From: Metaphire vulgaris
Lineage: Eukaryota; Annelida; Clitellata; Crassiclitellata; Megascolecidae
Direction: 5' to 3'
NCBI GenBank assembly: GCA_018105865.1
Contig: CM030861.1
Span: 4,755,684 to 4,819,683, forward strand
DNA length: 64,000 nucleotides
Below are positions 23,441 to 35,899 of the stretch, in pieces. The notes under the pieces are model-generated. The model was not told the DNA's origin, made no database searches, and saw only the letters and a program-made list of their open reading frames with translations. Position numbers and translations under genes: made by a program. Within the stretch, counting starts at the first letter, position 1. Every line of letters begins with the position of its first letter.

Positions 23441-23903
23441 AATACGCAAGAATAGGTCTGCTTACTCTGCTGCTGGTGGTGATGCTCGACTGACCTGGAT
23501 TCGTGTATGAAGCTGATACATGGAGTCGTAGTCGAACTTAAGACATTCGTCATCGTTGTTCCACCTCCTGAAATTCCGAAGACTCGCGAAGGAATTGACG
23601 TTCGATCGTTTTCCAGTTCCCCAATTTCCAGGAAGACTGAAACTGAACTGGGCTTCGGTGGCGGAGAAAGACGAAAGAAAGATCGACGAGACGACCAAAA
23701 GACAACGGGAATGGTTCGCATCGTTTCCTGATTGGCGGCGCTGAAACCATAGACGTAAAAAACGTTGGGAAAATAATTTTTTAAAAAACGTCGAAAAACG
23801 TAAAAACATTTCTTACATCTGTGGCTGAAACATGCAGGACGGTGTAACACTCAACAGCGCTGTATACAGGGCTCAGTCTTACTTCGGGGACTTCTCTTGA
23901 GGG

Positions 23904-24073
23904 CAGTGTTTTATCCAGGCGTAGGGGGATTTTCCTCCAGAAACCTCAAATTCAACCCCCAATTCCAGCACTTACACAAATTTTTTGTATTTGAACTATA
24001 CCTCTTTCGGAGTCTTTCCTGCAGTCAAGTCAATTCCCCCTTCCCAAAGACCTGGAGTCTGGATATAACACTG
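23904..24073. mobile_element. hAT-like MITE, CAGTGTTTTATCCAGG copy
   Basis: Ends CAGTGTTTTATCCAGG and GGATATAACACTG; flanks CTTGAGGG and CTTCTAGG (6/8). Same family as 6290-6483. Confidence 0.8.
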
Positions 24074-24302
24074 CTTCTAGGTTTCTATAATTTTATTTAT
24101 AAAAATGATGCTACATAAATGGTGCTACATAAAGTTAAATGCCAATGCTAAATGCTAAAATGGTGCCTGGGTGAAGAAGGTTCGCACAATGCACGCTCGT
24201 AGAACCAGTAAACTCTTGGCCAGAACCAAGTGAAAGAACCAAGCAGAAACGGTAGGTAATGCAATTAACTTACAGTAAGTGACTACTAAGTGTTAAATTA
24301 TT

Positions 24303-24303
<1 letters not shown>

Positions 24304-24381
<78 letters not shown>
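24304..24381. repeat. TTA triplet array
   Basis: About 26 units. Confidence 0.95.
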
Positions 24382-24382
<1 letters not shown>

Positions 24383-25170
24383 TATTGAGGCAAAGTAAAT
24401 TAATTATTTTCGAAGAAAAATAAGGATCGAGCTACGGCAGGCACTATTAATGCTGTGCAAATTCATTAATTAATATTAATTTGTTTATACTACTACTGCA
24501 GCGCTTTCATGTTGAACAGCGTCTTCGCGTCCTAAGGCTGAACCGACTTGACAGCAGAAGTCTTGCTGTCCTTCGTGTCCTGAGAGCCCTTTGCTTTCTT
24601 AGGCGCTGCTGCCTGTCTCTTCGTGACAGCTTTCGTTGATTATTATTATTATTATTATTATTTCTTTACGCCTATTGGCCATCGTCTGTGATTTACGCAA
24701 AACTTCGTTCCCTTAGAAATACTTTTGCGAATGACCCATCCGCAAGATACTTACGTAACACAAGTGATAACAGTGACCGTGGATTGTCGACGACTCCTCA
24801 AAATGCACTGTTCCATCCCTACTGAGTCCCTTTATATGGAGATCCGCCTAACACGCTCGCCCGGGGAAGAGAAAATGTCGATGTGGGGGTGGATGGGGGG
24901 TAGGAAGTGGATGTGTTTAGCCAATGAGTTTTTTCCGGTGATCATCGCGATTGTAACGAGAAACAAAAGCGGCGTTTGTGATGAGCAATTACTCGTCCGT
25001 AGTCAGTTGGAGTTTCGCTTCTTTCGGAAAAACGCATTTGTATTCATCGCTTTGACTCAAAAGGAATCGAGTTTATTTAATTCTGGCGCTAAATTAGACT
25101 TAAATAGAAAAACTAACTTTGACATTCAAAAATGTAGGAAGGCCCAGACTGCAAATGAGTAGGAACTGAT

Positions 25171-25222
<52 letters not shown>

Positions 25223-25668
25223 GACGTTCGAATTACTTAGCCTACTAGAACTTCTGTAGCGCCACTAGTTTAATGGAAATTAATGCACTGATGAAAGCCG
25301 ATGGCCCGATGATCGCTTGCAGATGGGCATCTAGAATCTAGACAACTTGAACCTTGAAGACTGAAAATTCCTAAAATCTGGTCAATGGCCAAAGGGATTG
25401 GAGTAGTTAAGGCACTCGATGCGTTCAACGCGGCGGTCTATGGGGAAAGGGAGAAGAGAATTGATGACCAATTGACATCTAGTGTCAATCTTGGTCAAAT
25501 AGAAAGACCCATGGATCTTCACTTTCTGCCTGCATGGCGGCAATAGTTCGAAGTTCTGCCATTTGTTCGCAGCTTTAAAATCCTAGCTACGCCACTGTAC
25601 TTCTCCATTTCGGGTGTCCAAGCCTAAATAGTATGCATTTTGTATGCATGCCATAGTCACATTATCAA
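24382..25668. other. Gene-free region with a CT array
   Basis: A pure CT run is at 25172-25214. A 145-codon open frame (24725-25162) has no recognisable family and no splice or start support; I do not call it a gene. Confidence 0.45.
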
Positions 25669-25726
25669 ATTTTGGGGGTGTCGACCTCAAATTGGGAGGG
25701 GGTGTTGGGGTGTTAAAATATCCCTG
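25669..25726 (-). mobile_element. Partial MITE of the CAGGGATATTT family
   Basis: Reverse end ...GGTGTTAAAATATCCCTG with GGGGTGTCGACCTCAAATT; the other end is missing. Confidence 0.6.
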
Positions 25727-25829
25727 CCGCTGGGGGAGCTTACAGCGCTACCCTAGACCTCATAGCTGACTTCCCCCGGCCTTGTCAGTTCCTCCCGAGT
25801 CCAGGAGTCTATATCACACACTAGTCACG

Positions 25830-26410
25830 AGCTTTAGGCCTCTTTAAAATTTGCAAGTAGACTTAGGTTTAAAGAAGTTTACATGCCGGAAATCCTCTAC
25901 ACACGGCTTATATTAAAATGATTAGTGTTTTATGAAACTTTTATCCAATTTTAGTCGACAATAAGTTTTCAGGGTCACGGCAAGTTACAAAGACACTGAA
26001 GTGGTCGCAGTTCCAAAAAGTTTGGGAAATCCTGGCCTATTGTACTTAATCTTATTTCGCAATAACGCAAGGAAAGCGTATCGCGACCATTTTGCCCTGA
26101 AACCCCAATAACAACAGACAATCTCTTACGCTAGAGAAAAAAAAATATATGTGGCGGTAGAGATTTCGCCTTACTCATACTCATAGTATTTTTAGGGTGC
26201 GTAATAAAGGTGTGTTCCGGGCAAAATTTAAAAAAATAATTTAAAAGAATTTTCAATATCTCTCTCCTTTTGTCTTATTTGGCAAAAATATGAATAATTT
26301 GCTTAATATATTTGTCACATTTTTCATTCGAATTGAATCAGAGCTTTTTGCCATTTATTTAAAACTCAGAAGATTCCTTTCAACTAACGTTCGCCAGATG
26401 ACGTAGTGCA
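25830..26410 (+). repeat. Decayed copy of the 15772-17221 hAT-like element
   Basis: Shares TTTGCAAGTAGACTTAGGTTT, ATTAAAATGATTAGTG, GCGTAATAAAGGT and TCAACTAACGTTCGCCAGAT with the element at 15.8-17.2 kb, without the nested insertion. Confidence 0.7.
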
Positions 26411-26685
26411 TTTTAAAATATTAATGCAAGTAAGTAAGTAAAAATCTCGTTAATTTCTAAAGCGCTTCCAAAAGATGCACCGAAGTAGCTCCTTATTCCT
26501 ATGCGCTCAATCTCAAATGAAGTAGCTATAGCCAAAGGTGGGTCATTCATGCCGGGTCATTTAATCAAAAGGGCGAGTGGGCAGGACGCTATAGCTATGG
26601 AGGAAATGATTTTATAAAGAGAAATGATTTTAGTTTGGAAAGAAAAACATGAGGAGATGTTGCAAGAAGGGGAGAAAATTGTGAC

Positions 26686-27325
26686 TCAGAGTTTGTTATT
26701 TGGCTTTGATGTAGACAACGAAGGGATATTGGAATTGAGTTTCCAAAGCTCAGGTGCCGCATATGAAAAAGCACGATTGCAAATTTTGAGAGATGATTGA
26801 TTCAGAGGTCGAAGGAGAGTTACATGAGAAGAGGATCTAGTAGATCCAGGTTGTTGTGGAATTATCAGATTTCTTAGGTAGACTGGTTTTGATGTATGGA
26901 GTGAGTTATAAGTCATCGATATTATTTTATATTCAATGCGTTCTGTTATCTTGAGCCAGTGGAGAGATTTGAGTAATGGTGTAATGTGGCAAAATTTAGG
27001 CGATTTAGTTACTGCACGAGCTAAGGCATTTTGAATCGATTGGAGTTTACATATGGAAGCCTTTGGAAGATTGTGAAACAGTGAGTTGCAGTAGTCTAAC
27101 TTAGAGTGAACTATTGAAGTGGCAATAGTGGAAGCAGTTTTAATATCAAGGTAGGGGCGAAGGCGACGTAGATCACGAATGTGAGCATAACAGGTTTTTG
27201 ATAGTTGAGATATGTGAGCTTCAAAATTTAGGGAGGAGTCAAAAGTAAATCCAAGATTTTTTGCAGTTGGAACAGGGGTTATTATTGTATCTGGGGCTAA
27301 AATCAGTGTGGGATTTTCAATTTCA
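26686..27325 (-). pseudogene. LINE (CR1/L2-like) reverse-transcriptase C-terminal fragment
   Basis: A continuous minus-strand frame of about 210 codons: NPTLILAPDTIITPVPTAKN, NLGFTFDSSLNFEAHIS, CYAHIRDLRRLRPYLDIKTA, HSKLDYCNSLFHNLPKASIC, HITPLLKSLHWLKITERIEY and ICNRAFSYAAPELW. Truncated at its 5' side exactly where a plus-strand LINE piece starts. A short piece of the same family is at 58640-58705. Confidence 0.85.
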
Positions 27326-28096
27326 AGTAAATGACTTCAAATTTTTAGGAAGTTGGATATCCAGCAACGGGAAATGTGAAAAGGATATAATAACAAGGAT
27401 CGCCACATGGGCAAAATCAGCATTCGTGGAATTAAAACACATCTTAACAAATAAGAGAATATCAATGGAAACAAGGATAAGGGTCTTGGAAACTTATGTA
27501 TGGTCGGTATTGCTATACGGCGCAGAAACGTGGTCAATTTCCAAACAGATGAAGAAAAAATGAGAGGCAGTGGAAATGTGGTTTTTAAGGAGCAGTGTCG
27601 GCTCCACCGGAAGAGCCAGAGGGTCCGTGCCCCCTATTGAGTGCCTCCCCCCAGTTGGGACCCTATATTTAATTCTACATACATTAAACAACAAATGGTT
27701 GGCCCCCATGATTAGAAGTTGCCACCCCAACGGCCCCTCCACTTGCCAAATCCTAGAGCCGCCACTGTTAAGGAGGATGATGGTTTCTTGGACAGCGAAA
27801 ACATCAAACCAGGAAATTTTGGAAAAGGCAAATTCAAGAAGGAAATTGCTAAAGACTATAAATAAAAGACAATTAGAATTCTTCGGACATATAATGAGAA
27901 AAAAGGCCTGGAAAACTTAGCCACAACATGTAAAGTGATGGGGAAAAGAGCAAGAGAGAGACAAAGATTGACGTTCATCGAAAACCTGCTATGCGACGTG
28001 AAAGACAAAATATCAGAAGTAGAACTGCTACAAGCGACATACGACAGACAGGAGTGGAAGTCCATGGTCGCCAATGTTGTAAAACAATGCACCTAA
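27326..28096 (+). pseudogene. LINE reverse-transcriptase C-terminal fragment split by a MITE
   Basis: Plus strand: FKFLGSWISSNGKCEKDI, RISMETRIRVLETYVW, SVLLYGAETWSISKQMKKK, stop, EAVEMWFLR, MITE, RRMMVSWTAKTSNQEILEKA, KRQLEFFGHIMRK. The frame resumes after one TSD copy. A type commonly seen in RTE/BovB-like or related LINEs. Confidence 0.82.
27593..27767. mobile_element. hAT-like MITE, CAGTGGCGGCTCC family, inside a LINE (175 bp)
   Basis: Ends CAGTGTCGGCTCC and GAGCCGCCACTG; perfect TSD TTAAGGAG (27585-27592, 27768-27775). It dates after the LINE. Confidence 0.93.
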
Positions 28097-28573
28097 AGAA
28101 AGAAGAAATGCTATTATGAGGGTCGTGGACCGTTACACAACCGTTGAAGTGGGCCGCAGTTTCAAAATGTTTGGGTTTAAACCCTGCTTCAATTGATTCC
28201 TTCTCTTGTTCTTCAAATATAGCCACTAAGCTAAATTTCGGTTCACAGTTTGCGCCGAATGTCAGACATGTTCCTCCTTTATTCATCCGGTTTGCTAGAT
28301 CTTGAAAATAGCATGAACTCTTAAATGAAGTCGTTGGTCGTTTTCATTTCAAACACAGACGTAAACTTCTATTAGGTCTCTAGGCGCAAGTCCCCATTAC
28401 TCACTGTCTTAATACAGCCAGGTCATAGAGGACTAACAATTAAAAGTTTCACCTTTTATTTTAAATAATTTTAAAACTAAAACAATCAAATAAATTACTA
28501 AATACAAAGTTTAAAAAGAGTGAACATTAAATTATTCTCGGCCAATTATAAACTGTGAAAGACACAGGTATTA

Positions 28574-28973
28574 GGGGCTGTCCATTAATAACGTCAACAA
28601 TTTAGGGGGGGGTTGAAAAAGTTTGACAGTTGTTGACAGGGGGTCAAGAGAAGTTGACATCAACAATTTCACTTTTTACAAATAATCAAAAAATAGAAAA
28701 TTTCATGGAATACTACTTATTACAATGGAAAAAAGCATGGCAAAAAAGGTTGGCACCACCACATTTTGACATTCGATGAGCAAAAAAGGGGAAAAATGGT
28801 CATCATCGCAAAAAATAATAACCTTGTTATTTGGACCCGTCACTGATCTTGGGGAGTGGGGAGTCAAAAGTTTTTGACATAATTATGGGGGAGGTAACTG
28901 AAAGTTGACAGTTGTTGACAAGGGGGGGTCAAAAATTGCCCACAAATTGTTGACATAATTAATGGACAGCCCC
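28574..28973. mobile_element. GGGGCTGTCCATTAAT element (400 bp, 3-bp TSD)
   Basis: TIRs GGGGCTGTCCATTAATAACG and TAATTAATGGACAGCCCC; TSD TTA. Inner GTTGACAG/CTGTCAAC words. Relatives: 41373-41767, about 43266-43672, 43992-44392 and 58922-59210. Confidence 0.88.
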
Positions 28974-28976
28974 TTA

Positions 28977-30423
28977 GTCATAAGGTAGTAACTGGACTGG
29001 ATAAATAATAGTTAATTCACATTTCCAATAGAAATGTTGTTCATGTAAACATGTTAAAAGTTCAACAGTTTGTCAAAGATCAAAATTTGAAGGTCAAGTG
29101 AACTCAGATGAATTGCATCGTCTAAAATGCAAAATTGCCAATTTCTAGGCATAGAAATGCTAAGAAAACTAAATCATTGGCTATCCACAAACAAGCAAAA
29201 TTCTATATTATAAATCCATAAAATAAGCTGACCTGACAAAAATAAGGTGAATTGAAAATATGTGAAAAACCATAAGCAATTGAATAACAAAAGAATAGCT
29301 GAAAAAATCAAATTCTGATATGCCCAAGACATCAAAACGTACGCGGAAATGGAATTTCTCAAAACAAAAAGGTTGTAATGTCAATTAAGACTAGTCATGT
29401 CAGCACATTAGATGAACTCTGCTATTTCTATCGACTACAGAGGAAGCTCAAATTTGACGGTGACTGCAACCTGCTGTGCCAAAGTAACAATGTCTGCCAA
29501 CTTCACCACCTACAAATGCAACTGAAGTTCATTTTCATTACAAATGAAACACACAGACATGCACACACCCACCCACACACACATGTTGTTTTATTGCTGT
29601 TCTGAACTAAAAACAACACTAATGATTACAAGATCTGTCCTCAGAGATATACTTCTCTAACCGTGTAAACAGCAAATGTAGTAAAAGTGTCAACAGTGCT
29701 TTTTTCAGTAGTGAATAAAAATAGATATAATTTTTATTAGGAGTCATTGCATATTTACGAAACACTGGAAAAAGCCTATTTTTACCTTCCCACCCTGTAA
29801 CGATTAGTTTCCATAGGCCCACCTCAGCATTAAGTAACAAATATTTTTACAAATCATTTAATTTTTCTAGTTTAAAGTGCAATTACATTTAATGCATTTT
29901 GTAGATTATTTCCCAACATATTAAAGGAATCAAATTAATAATATTAAAGAATCAAAAGAATAATTAATTAATATAATAAAATAATCAAAATTTTAATTTT
30001 CAATCAATAAATTGGTAAATAACCCATACAATGTCTAGATACATCTAAACAAAATCTATTTCAAACTATTTATGTAGTTTTAATAAGAGATCAGTACTAA
30101 GATTACCGGCACATAATCTTAACATATCAGTAACACGCTCAATGATCATTCACACTTCTAGATGAGATTAAGCCTGACATCAAGTGTTAAGCCAAAAAAA
30201 GACAATTGAAAAATAGCAATGGCACGTGTTTCTTAAAACTTTTATACACTGTTGATTCAGTGCTAAGCAGTTTCAATAAATTGCTTACATGAAATCTCAA
30301 GTTGCAGCTCCTTACTGCTGGTAAATCGGTTTTAAAAGCATTATATAATGTTAAGCTCAAACTGACCCACCAATGTAATGGTTATTTAAAGCCCCAAAAT
30401 CATTGGGTCATTCCATGTTTCCT
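28977..30423. other. AT-rich stretch downstream of SUCLA2 (possible 3' UTR at right)
   Basis: No coding signal. The part next to 30424 would hold the SUCLA2 3' UTR; I see no convincing polyadenylation signal close by. Confidence 0.5.
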
Positions 30424-30681
30424 TTACGGTTTAGTAATATTGCTACGATTTGCCAGTGAAAACACTTTTACCATTTTTGCCGCATCTTCCAAGTTGTCAC
30501 AAGCCAAGATTCTGAGGCTGCTTGCCGCTATCAGCGCCTTGGCGTCATCGACCTGAGTCCCTTGAAGCCTCACAACAATCGGAATTCGCAAGTTCAGCGT
30601 GGCCGCTGCCTCAATGATGCCCTTTGCAATAACATCGCAGCGCATAATTCCACCAAAAATGTTCACCAAGATTGCTCTCAC
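30424..30681 (-). CDS. SUCLA2: SUCLA2 exon 9: C-terminal CoA-ligase domain and stop
   Basis: Starts with [20 protein letters not shown] after the acceptor ATTTTTAG and ends in TAA at 30424-30426. The core ([34 protein letters not shown]) is highly conserved; the last 15 residues ([14 protein letters not shown] end) are lineage-specific or diverged. A possible donor (ATG|GTAAAA) lies before this tail, so a further tail exon cannot be fully excluded. Confidence 0.93.
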   Translation of the reverse strand: MRAILVNIFGGIMRCDVIAKGIIEAAATLNLRIPIVVRLQGTQVDDAKALIAASSLRILACDNLEDAAKMVKVFSLANRSNITKP

Positions 30682-33600
30682 CTAAAAATTACAATAACAG
30701 CAACACCGTTTAGATAATCTGTGACGACTAATTCAAGTTTTGCGTCTAAACAAACAATGCAAAACACTTCAATTTAACAGAATAAATAAGATAACATTGC
30801 TATTAAATACATACATACATACATACATACATACATTAAATACGTACACTCATGAATAAGCCGAGTGCCCGTGAATAAGCTGGTGTGTGGTGCACTGCGC
30901 CAAGCTTTTGGGCAGCGCTATAGAAATTTCGTCTTACTTACTTACTTACATGCTAGAAACTTAAACAAGGGTTGTGGAATTAAAATCAAACAAGGCAACA
31001 TTTTCAGCACAAAAATAATTATCTAATTCCATTGGATTTTAACACCACAACTAATACTGGATCATGTCACCGAACATGTTTTACAGAAATTTTAAAATGG
31101 CAAGTCATATCATACTGATCGACTTTCAACAAAACTCAGAGCAAATTAGGATTCTGACTAAACAGAACATAATTTCAATTTCAGAACTTTGTGACTGATT
31201 CACAACAGTACACTGCTAATCGAATAAATCTAAGCTTAAGATCCATCCATATAGATGTACGATTGTACGTAGCACACTGAGTGGGAGGGGTTTGGATTTA
31301 GGAGATTTTGCATATGTACAGTGTGCAAACAGAGGATTGAAAATATGCCGTTTTGTGTACGAACTACATGGACGAGCCTTTAATGAAATTGCAACAAAAG
31401 TGCAAAAGCTAACAGCAAAAATTATTGAGACAGGTGAATTGAGCACTGAATGCTGAATGAGCTCACAAATAGATATTTTGATTCAACATGTGGCATGTAA
31501 AATCTAAACACAATGAAAAGTTTGAAGCTTGGCTATCCAGATTCAGATATCTCCGTATTTTAGACCAAGTCTTAAGACATACCTGTTTGTCTTGGCCTAT
31601 CTTCCTCAGATTGCTTCCTGCTGATCTGAGTGTCCTTTTCTGCTTTGACCTGGGTTGGATTTGGTATGATATCTGCCGATGCCATAGGCATTATGGTAGT
31701 GGCATCATAGAAGTGTATTGATTGATTGATTAATTATTGAATACAATAAAAGGTAAAATGCCAAAAAAGACTAGATGGCCCAAACAAGAATTAACTCAGT
31801 TTCATCACCTGTTTATCTGAGGTGATCAGTCTAAATGCTTCTGTAACTTGCTCTGAAGTGGCCCCACCTCCAACATCCAAGAAGTTGGCTGGTTGACCGC
31901 CATGCAGTTTGATTATATCCATTGTTGACATGGCCAGCCCAGCACCATTCACTACAGCACATAATATACTCACAAATCCTACAAAGCATTTGACTGCAAA
32001 TTATCTTATCAGTAAGAAGACCGCCGTCGAAGACTGTGAAATTCGGAGAGCGTTCTGTCACTCGTGGCAACCCTCTTCTTTGGAATTCGTTGCCATACAC
32101 AGTGACTTCCTCTACCTCCTTTGAACGGTTCTCAGTTGCGCTGAAGACATATTTATTCAACATTTCATTTCCATTTATGTAAAGTGCTCTTGCTTTTGGC
32201 ATCTAGCTATGTTATAGCGCTATAGAAATTGTCGAGGTAATAATAATAATAATAATAAAGAGTTACAACAATGTTACATTCATTTCAGCTTTCATTGTGC
32301 TTAACAAAAGGCAACTTAACTTCAGATGTCTTACACATTACTAACACAGAAAGAATTTCTCAATTCAAAACATGAATCAACAGAACCATTTACATATAAA
32401 TTTTAACCAATCAATCAACCAACCAACCAAAAATCAATCAACCAGCCAACCAACCGATCGATCGATCAATCAATCAATCAACCAATCAACTTCAAAGGGA
32501 CACACAAACTTGACAATTATTATGATCATGACCAAAATGCAATCCAGACCAAGACATCCAATTGTTCCATCGAGACCGATGTAATTGAGGTTGGCGTCAG
32601 CAGCTCGACGATCTCGCTCGTCTTCTTGGCTCCAATCCTTCAATGCAAAAATCTCCTTCTGCCGATATTCAGCATTGTCATCGAAGTTTAGTTTACAGTC
32701 CATACAGTAAACTACAGAAAAAATAACACATCGACTGCAATCAACATGTGAGCTGGTCATACACTAGCTGCCAACAAAACTGGCCAAAGATAAATCTTTA
32801 ATAGTTTAAAGTGAAAACTACAATGGACTTTTCATTCAATTTTTAAAAAAATAATTTATAGAACTTCTAGTTACTTATGACATCAACTAATGATGAATGA
32901 TTGCTAATGATAACTAATGATTGCATTATTAGATTAAAGCAAATATCACTAGCAAAACATCACAAGAAACAATTTATAAAATTTCGCACGATCAGACACA
33001 GTTACATAAGTATTCAGGCTTCAAATATGAATTACACTGTTGTTGCTGCTGTCGCCGCCATAGGAAGACAAACAATTCTGTGTTTAAATCTAATGTAGAA
33101 ATTGTCCTCTGCTCAAGAAAAAGCTGCATCCATAATTATGTTAAAGATAAATTGTAACTGTTATAGAAGATACGGGGTTCTGTGACTTAACACTAACAAG
33201 TAACAGTGCACAGAAGATGTAACTCAGACCAAGACACCCAACTGTTCCACTGCTCTTGGAAAATTTAAAAATTTCCCAGAAATTGTAAGAAATAACAAAA
33301 TGCAAATAACAGATCCTCCTAGAATTTCACATCATTTTGCAAATAACAATTATTTAACAGAGAGACCTCATGCAAGTTATATTTCTAGAGGCCTCCACTT
33401 ACCCAAATTCCACAATGGTGCACTTCTATAGCACCATTTCTAATACTCAAGGGTATCAATCGATGGTAAATGGTGGAAGCTTCAAAGTATGCATTATGTT
33501 TCATAAATTAAAAATATAAATACTATTTGGAATAATTGGCATCAAAAAAAATATATTTTTAAAAAATAGGCAGATAACATCAAATTAAATCGAGTGTCAT

Positions 33601-34786
33601 TAGTCTTTACCATGCACAAATTATGTGGTGAAATACTGCAAACATCAAATGTATGAAATAAGCAGTCAAAGTCAACTTGCAAAATTGTTACCTTTGCCAT
33701 TTGCAGCCTCACCCATTGGATTGATTTCAGCAAGAGTGCAATCATATTGCATAAACATGTTATAGAGCTTCAAAATGATATCAGTTGCCTAAAGAACATC
33801 AGTCTCCATAATAATCACAAGAGAAAACAGCTTCAAACTACGAGAAAAAGATTACTTGTCAATTGTAAAAATAAAAAAATCAGGCAGAAGTCATTATTTA
33901 AATCATCAAAATGTGAATTCTAAGCTTCCAATCCGACCTTCAAAAGTTTCCAAACCCAATCGATACAGCATAAAAAAAAATCAATAACGGGAAAAATTAA
34001 TTGCGGAACTGATGTTCAGCTTGCCTGTTTCAAACAGTCGCCTTCAAATCCCATAAATCTAGCCACTCTGGCCGCCTGCTCCTCCTGGATGCCCTGCAGT
34101 GGATCGACTGGCTCACTGATTATGCTCTCTGGTGCATCACGAGCAACCTCCTCTATGTTGACACCTCCGTGAGAACTGGCCAACATCACCGGACCCTACA
34201 GCAATATCACGTGAACCAACTACAGCACATCATCAATATACAATTGCAGTTTATCATAATCGTTGACTGCATATCTCGATTCTAGTCAGGCCCATATGAA
34301 GTGGGGGTGCAGATGGTGCAGCTGCACCCCTGCACCTCCACTGCTGGAAAAGAGAGTAAATTCTGTGCGTGAAGACCTTTTTTTGCTTGTCGGGAAGTGC
34401 GATTACCTTGATTACCAGTACTTTTTTTGCTTGTCCGGTTTTTTTAAGATGCGAAATTTTTTATTAAGAAAATCTGAAAATCTGCACCCCCTGCTGAAAA
34501 TTCATTCCAACGTGCCTGATTCTAGTCCAACATGAGTTCAGCACTTTAAAATCATCACAGATTTGAACAAGAAACATGATTTCTAAGACTTCTGCTTAAA
34601 TTCAAGCATGTTATTACCTACATGTGCAAATGCAAACAAGAGTCAATTGGTACAAATAAACATATTGTTGAAATTGTCTCCTGGATACCAGAAAATGTAA
34701 CATAAGCTGTTCAGGCTTAACATATGTCTACTTCTCCGGAAAATTCCAGATTTTCTACTTTTGCAGCAATTTTTTCACCTATAACC

Positions 34787-34831
<45 letters not shown>

Positions 34832-35864
34832 GTTCCTCCGTCACACCGACGAAGGGTGATGTGATGGCATGAACCATCCATGAAGTCCTCTCTTGAGCTT
34901 TCCTGTAGGCATCTGGAATAATTGCTTTGCACCAATCTGCGATGGTTTTCATTCAAGCTGTTCTCGGTCTGCCTTTCTTTCTTTTTCCTTCTACCATCCC
35001 TAGCATGATTGTTTTCTCCACTGTATATCATCTTGTCGGACTATGTGACCGAAGTATTGCAGCTTCTTCTTTACCACTGCCAATAGACTTCGTTCTGGCC
35101 TGTTCCATTACCTGTACATTAATTTGTTACTCTGTCTGTAAAGAGGATTCCCAGCACTTCTCTCAAGCATTTTATTTCAAAGGCATCAATTCGTTTTCTT
35201 CAGATTTACAGATAATCCAAGCCTCACAACCATATGTAGCTACTGGCCAAATAAAAGCTTTTAGTAACTGTATATGGAGTTGTATACTGATATTTTTTAT
35301 TTTTCCATATTTTATTAAATTTTGTTAACACTGTTAGTCCCACAGCCAGACTGTATCACATTTATGACTCACATTTGGCATCACCCATGATTTTAAACCC
35401 CAAATATGAGAACATTTCAACTTGTTATAGTCTTTCCCATTTGCATTAATATGTATTGGTTCTGAATTCAATGCCATTGCTTTGTTTTTTCCACATTTAA
35501 CTTTAGCTCATACTTGGATCCTGCTAATATTAGTCTATCTATGAGCTCTTGCAGGTCTTCAGGTGATGTAGCAAATCAGGATGATGTCATCTGCATATCT
35601 TAAGTTGTTCATCCTTCTGCCTCCAATTTTGAAACCCTTGTTGTCTCCCTCTAAGGCTTTTCCCATGGCCATCTCTGCCAAACACCTTTATGGACCTTGA
35701 ACCACTCAGAAACAGTTCCTGAAAATTTTACCTGACCTTTATATTTTGTGCATAATTGTACCAACAGATAGACTAAATGGGGAGGGTAACCCGTTTCTAA
35801 CATGGTCCACCATAATTTCGCATGTGACATCATGTTAAATGATTTTTATACATACATACATATC

Positions 35865-35899
<35 letters not shown>

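Noticed and set aside
23422..23850. Overlapping open frames on both strands (up to 142 codons)
   Set aside because: Both strands are open over the same stretch with no conserved motif; part overlaps a SINE-like segment.
24725..25162. A 145-codon open frame
   Set aside because: No recognisable domain, no good start or splice context, and surrounding low-complexity DNA.
30424..30681. Treating the SUCLA2 last exon as a separate small gene
   Set aside because: It starts with a valine codon after a splice acceptor and continues the conserved SUCLA2 sequence in phase.
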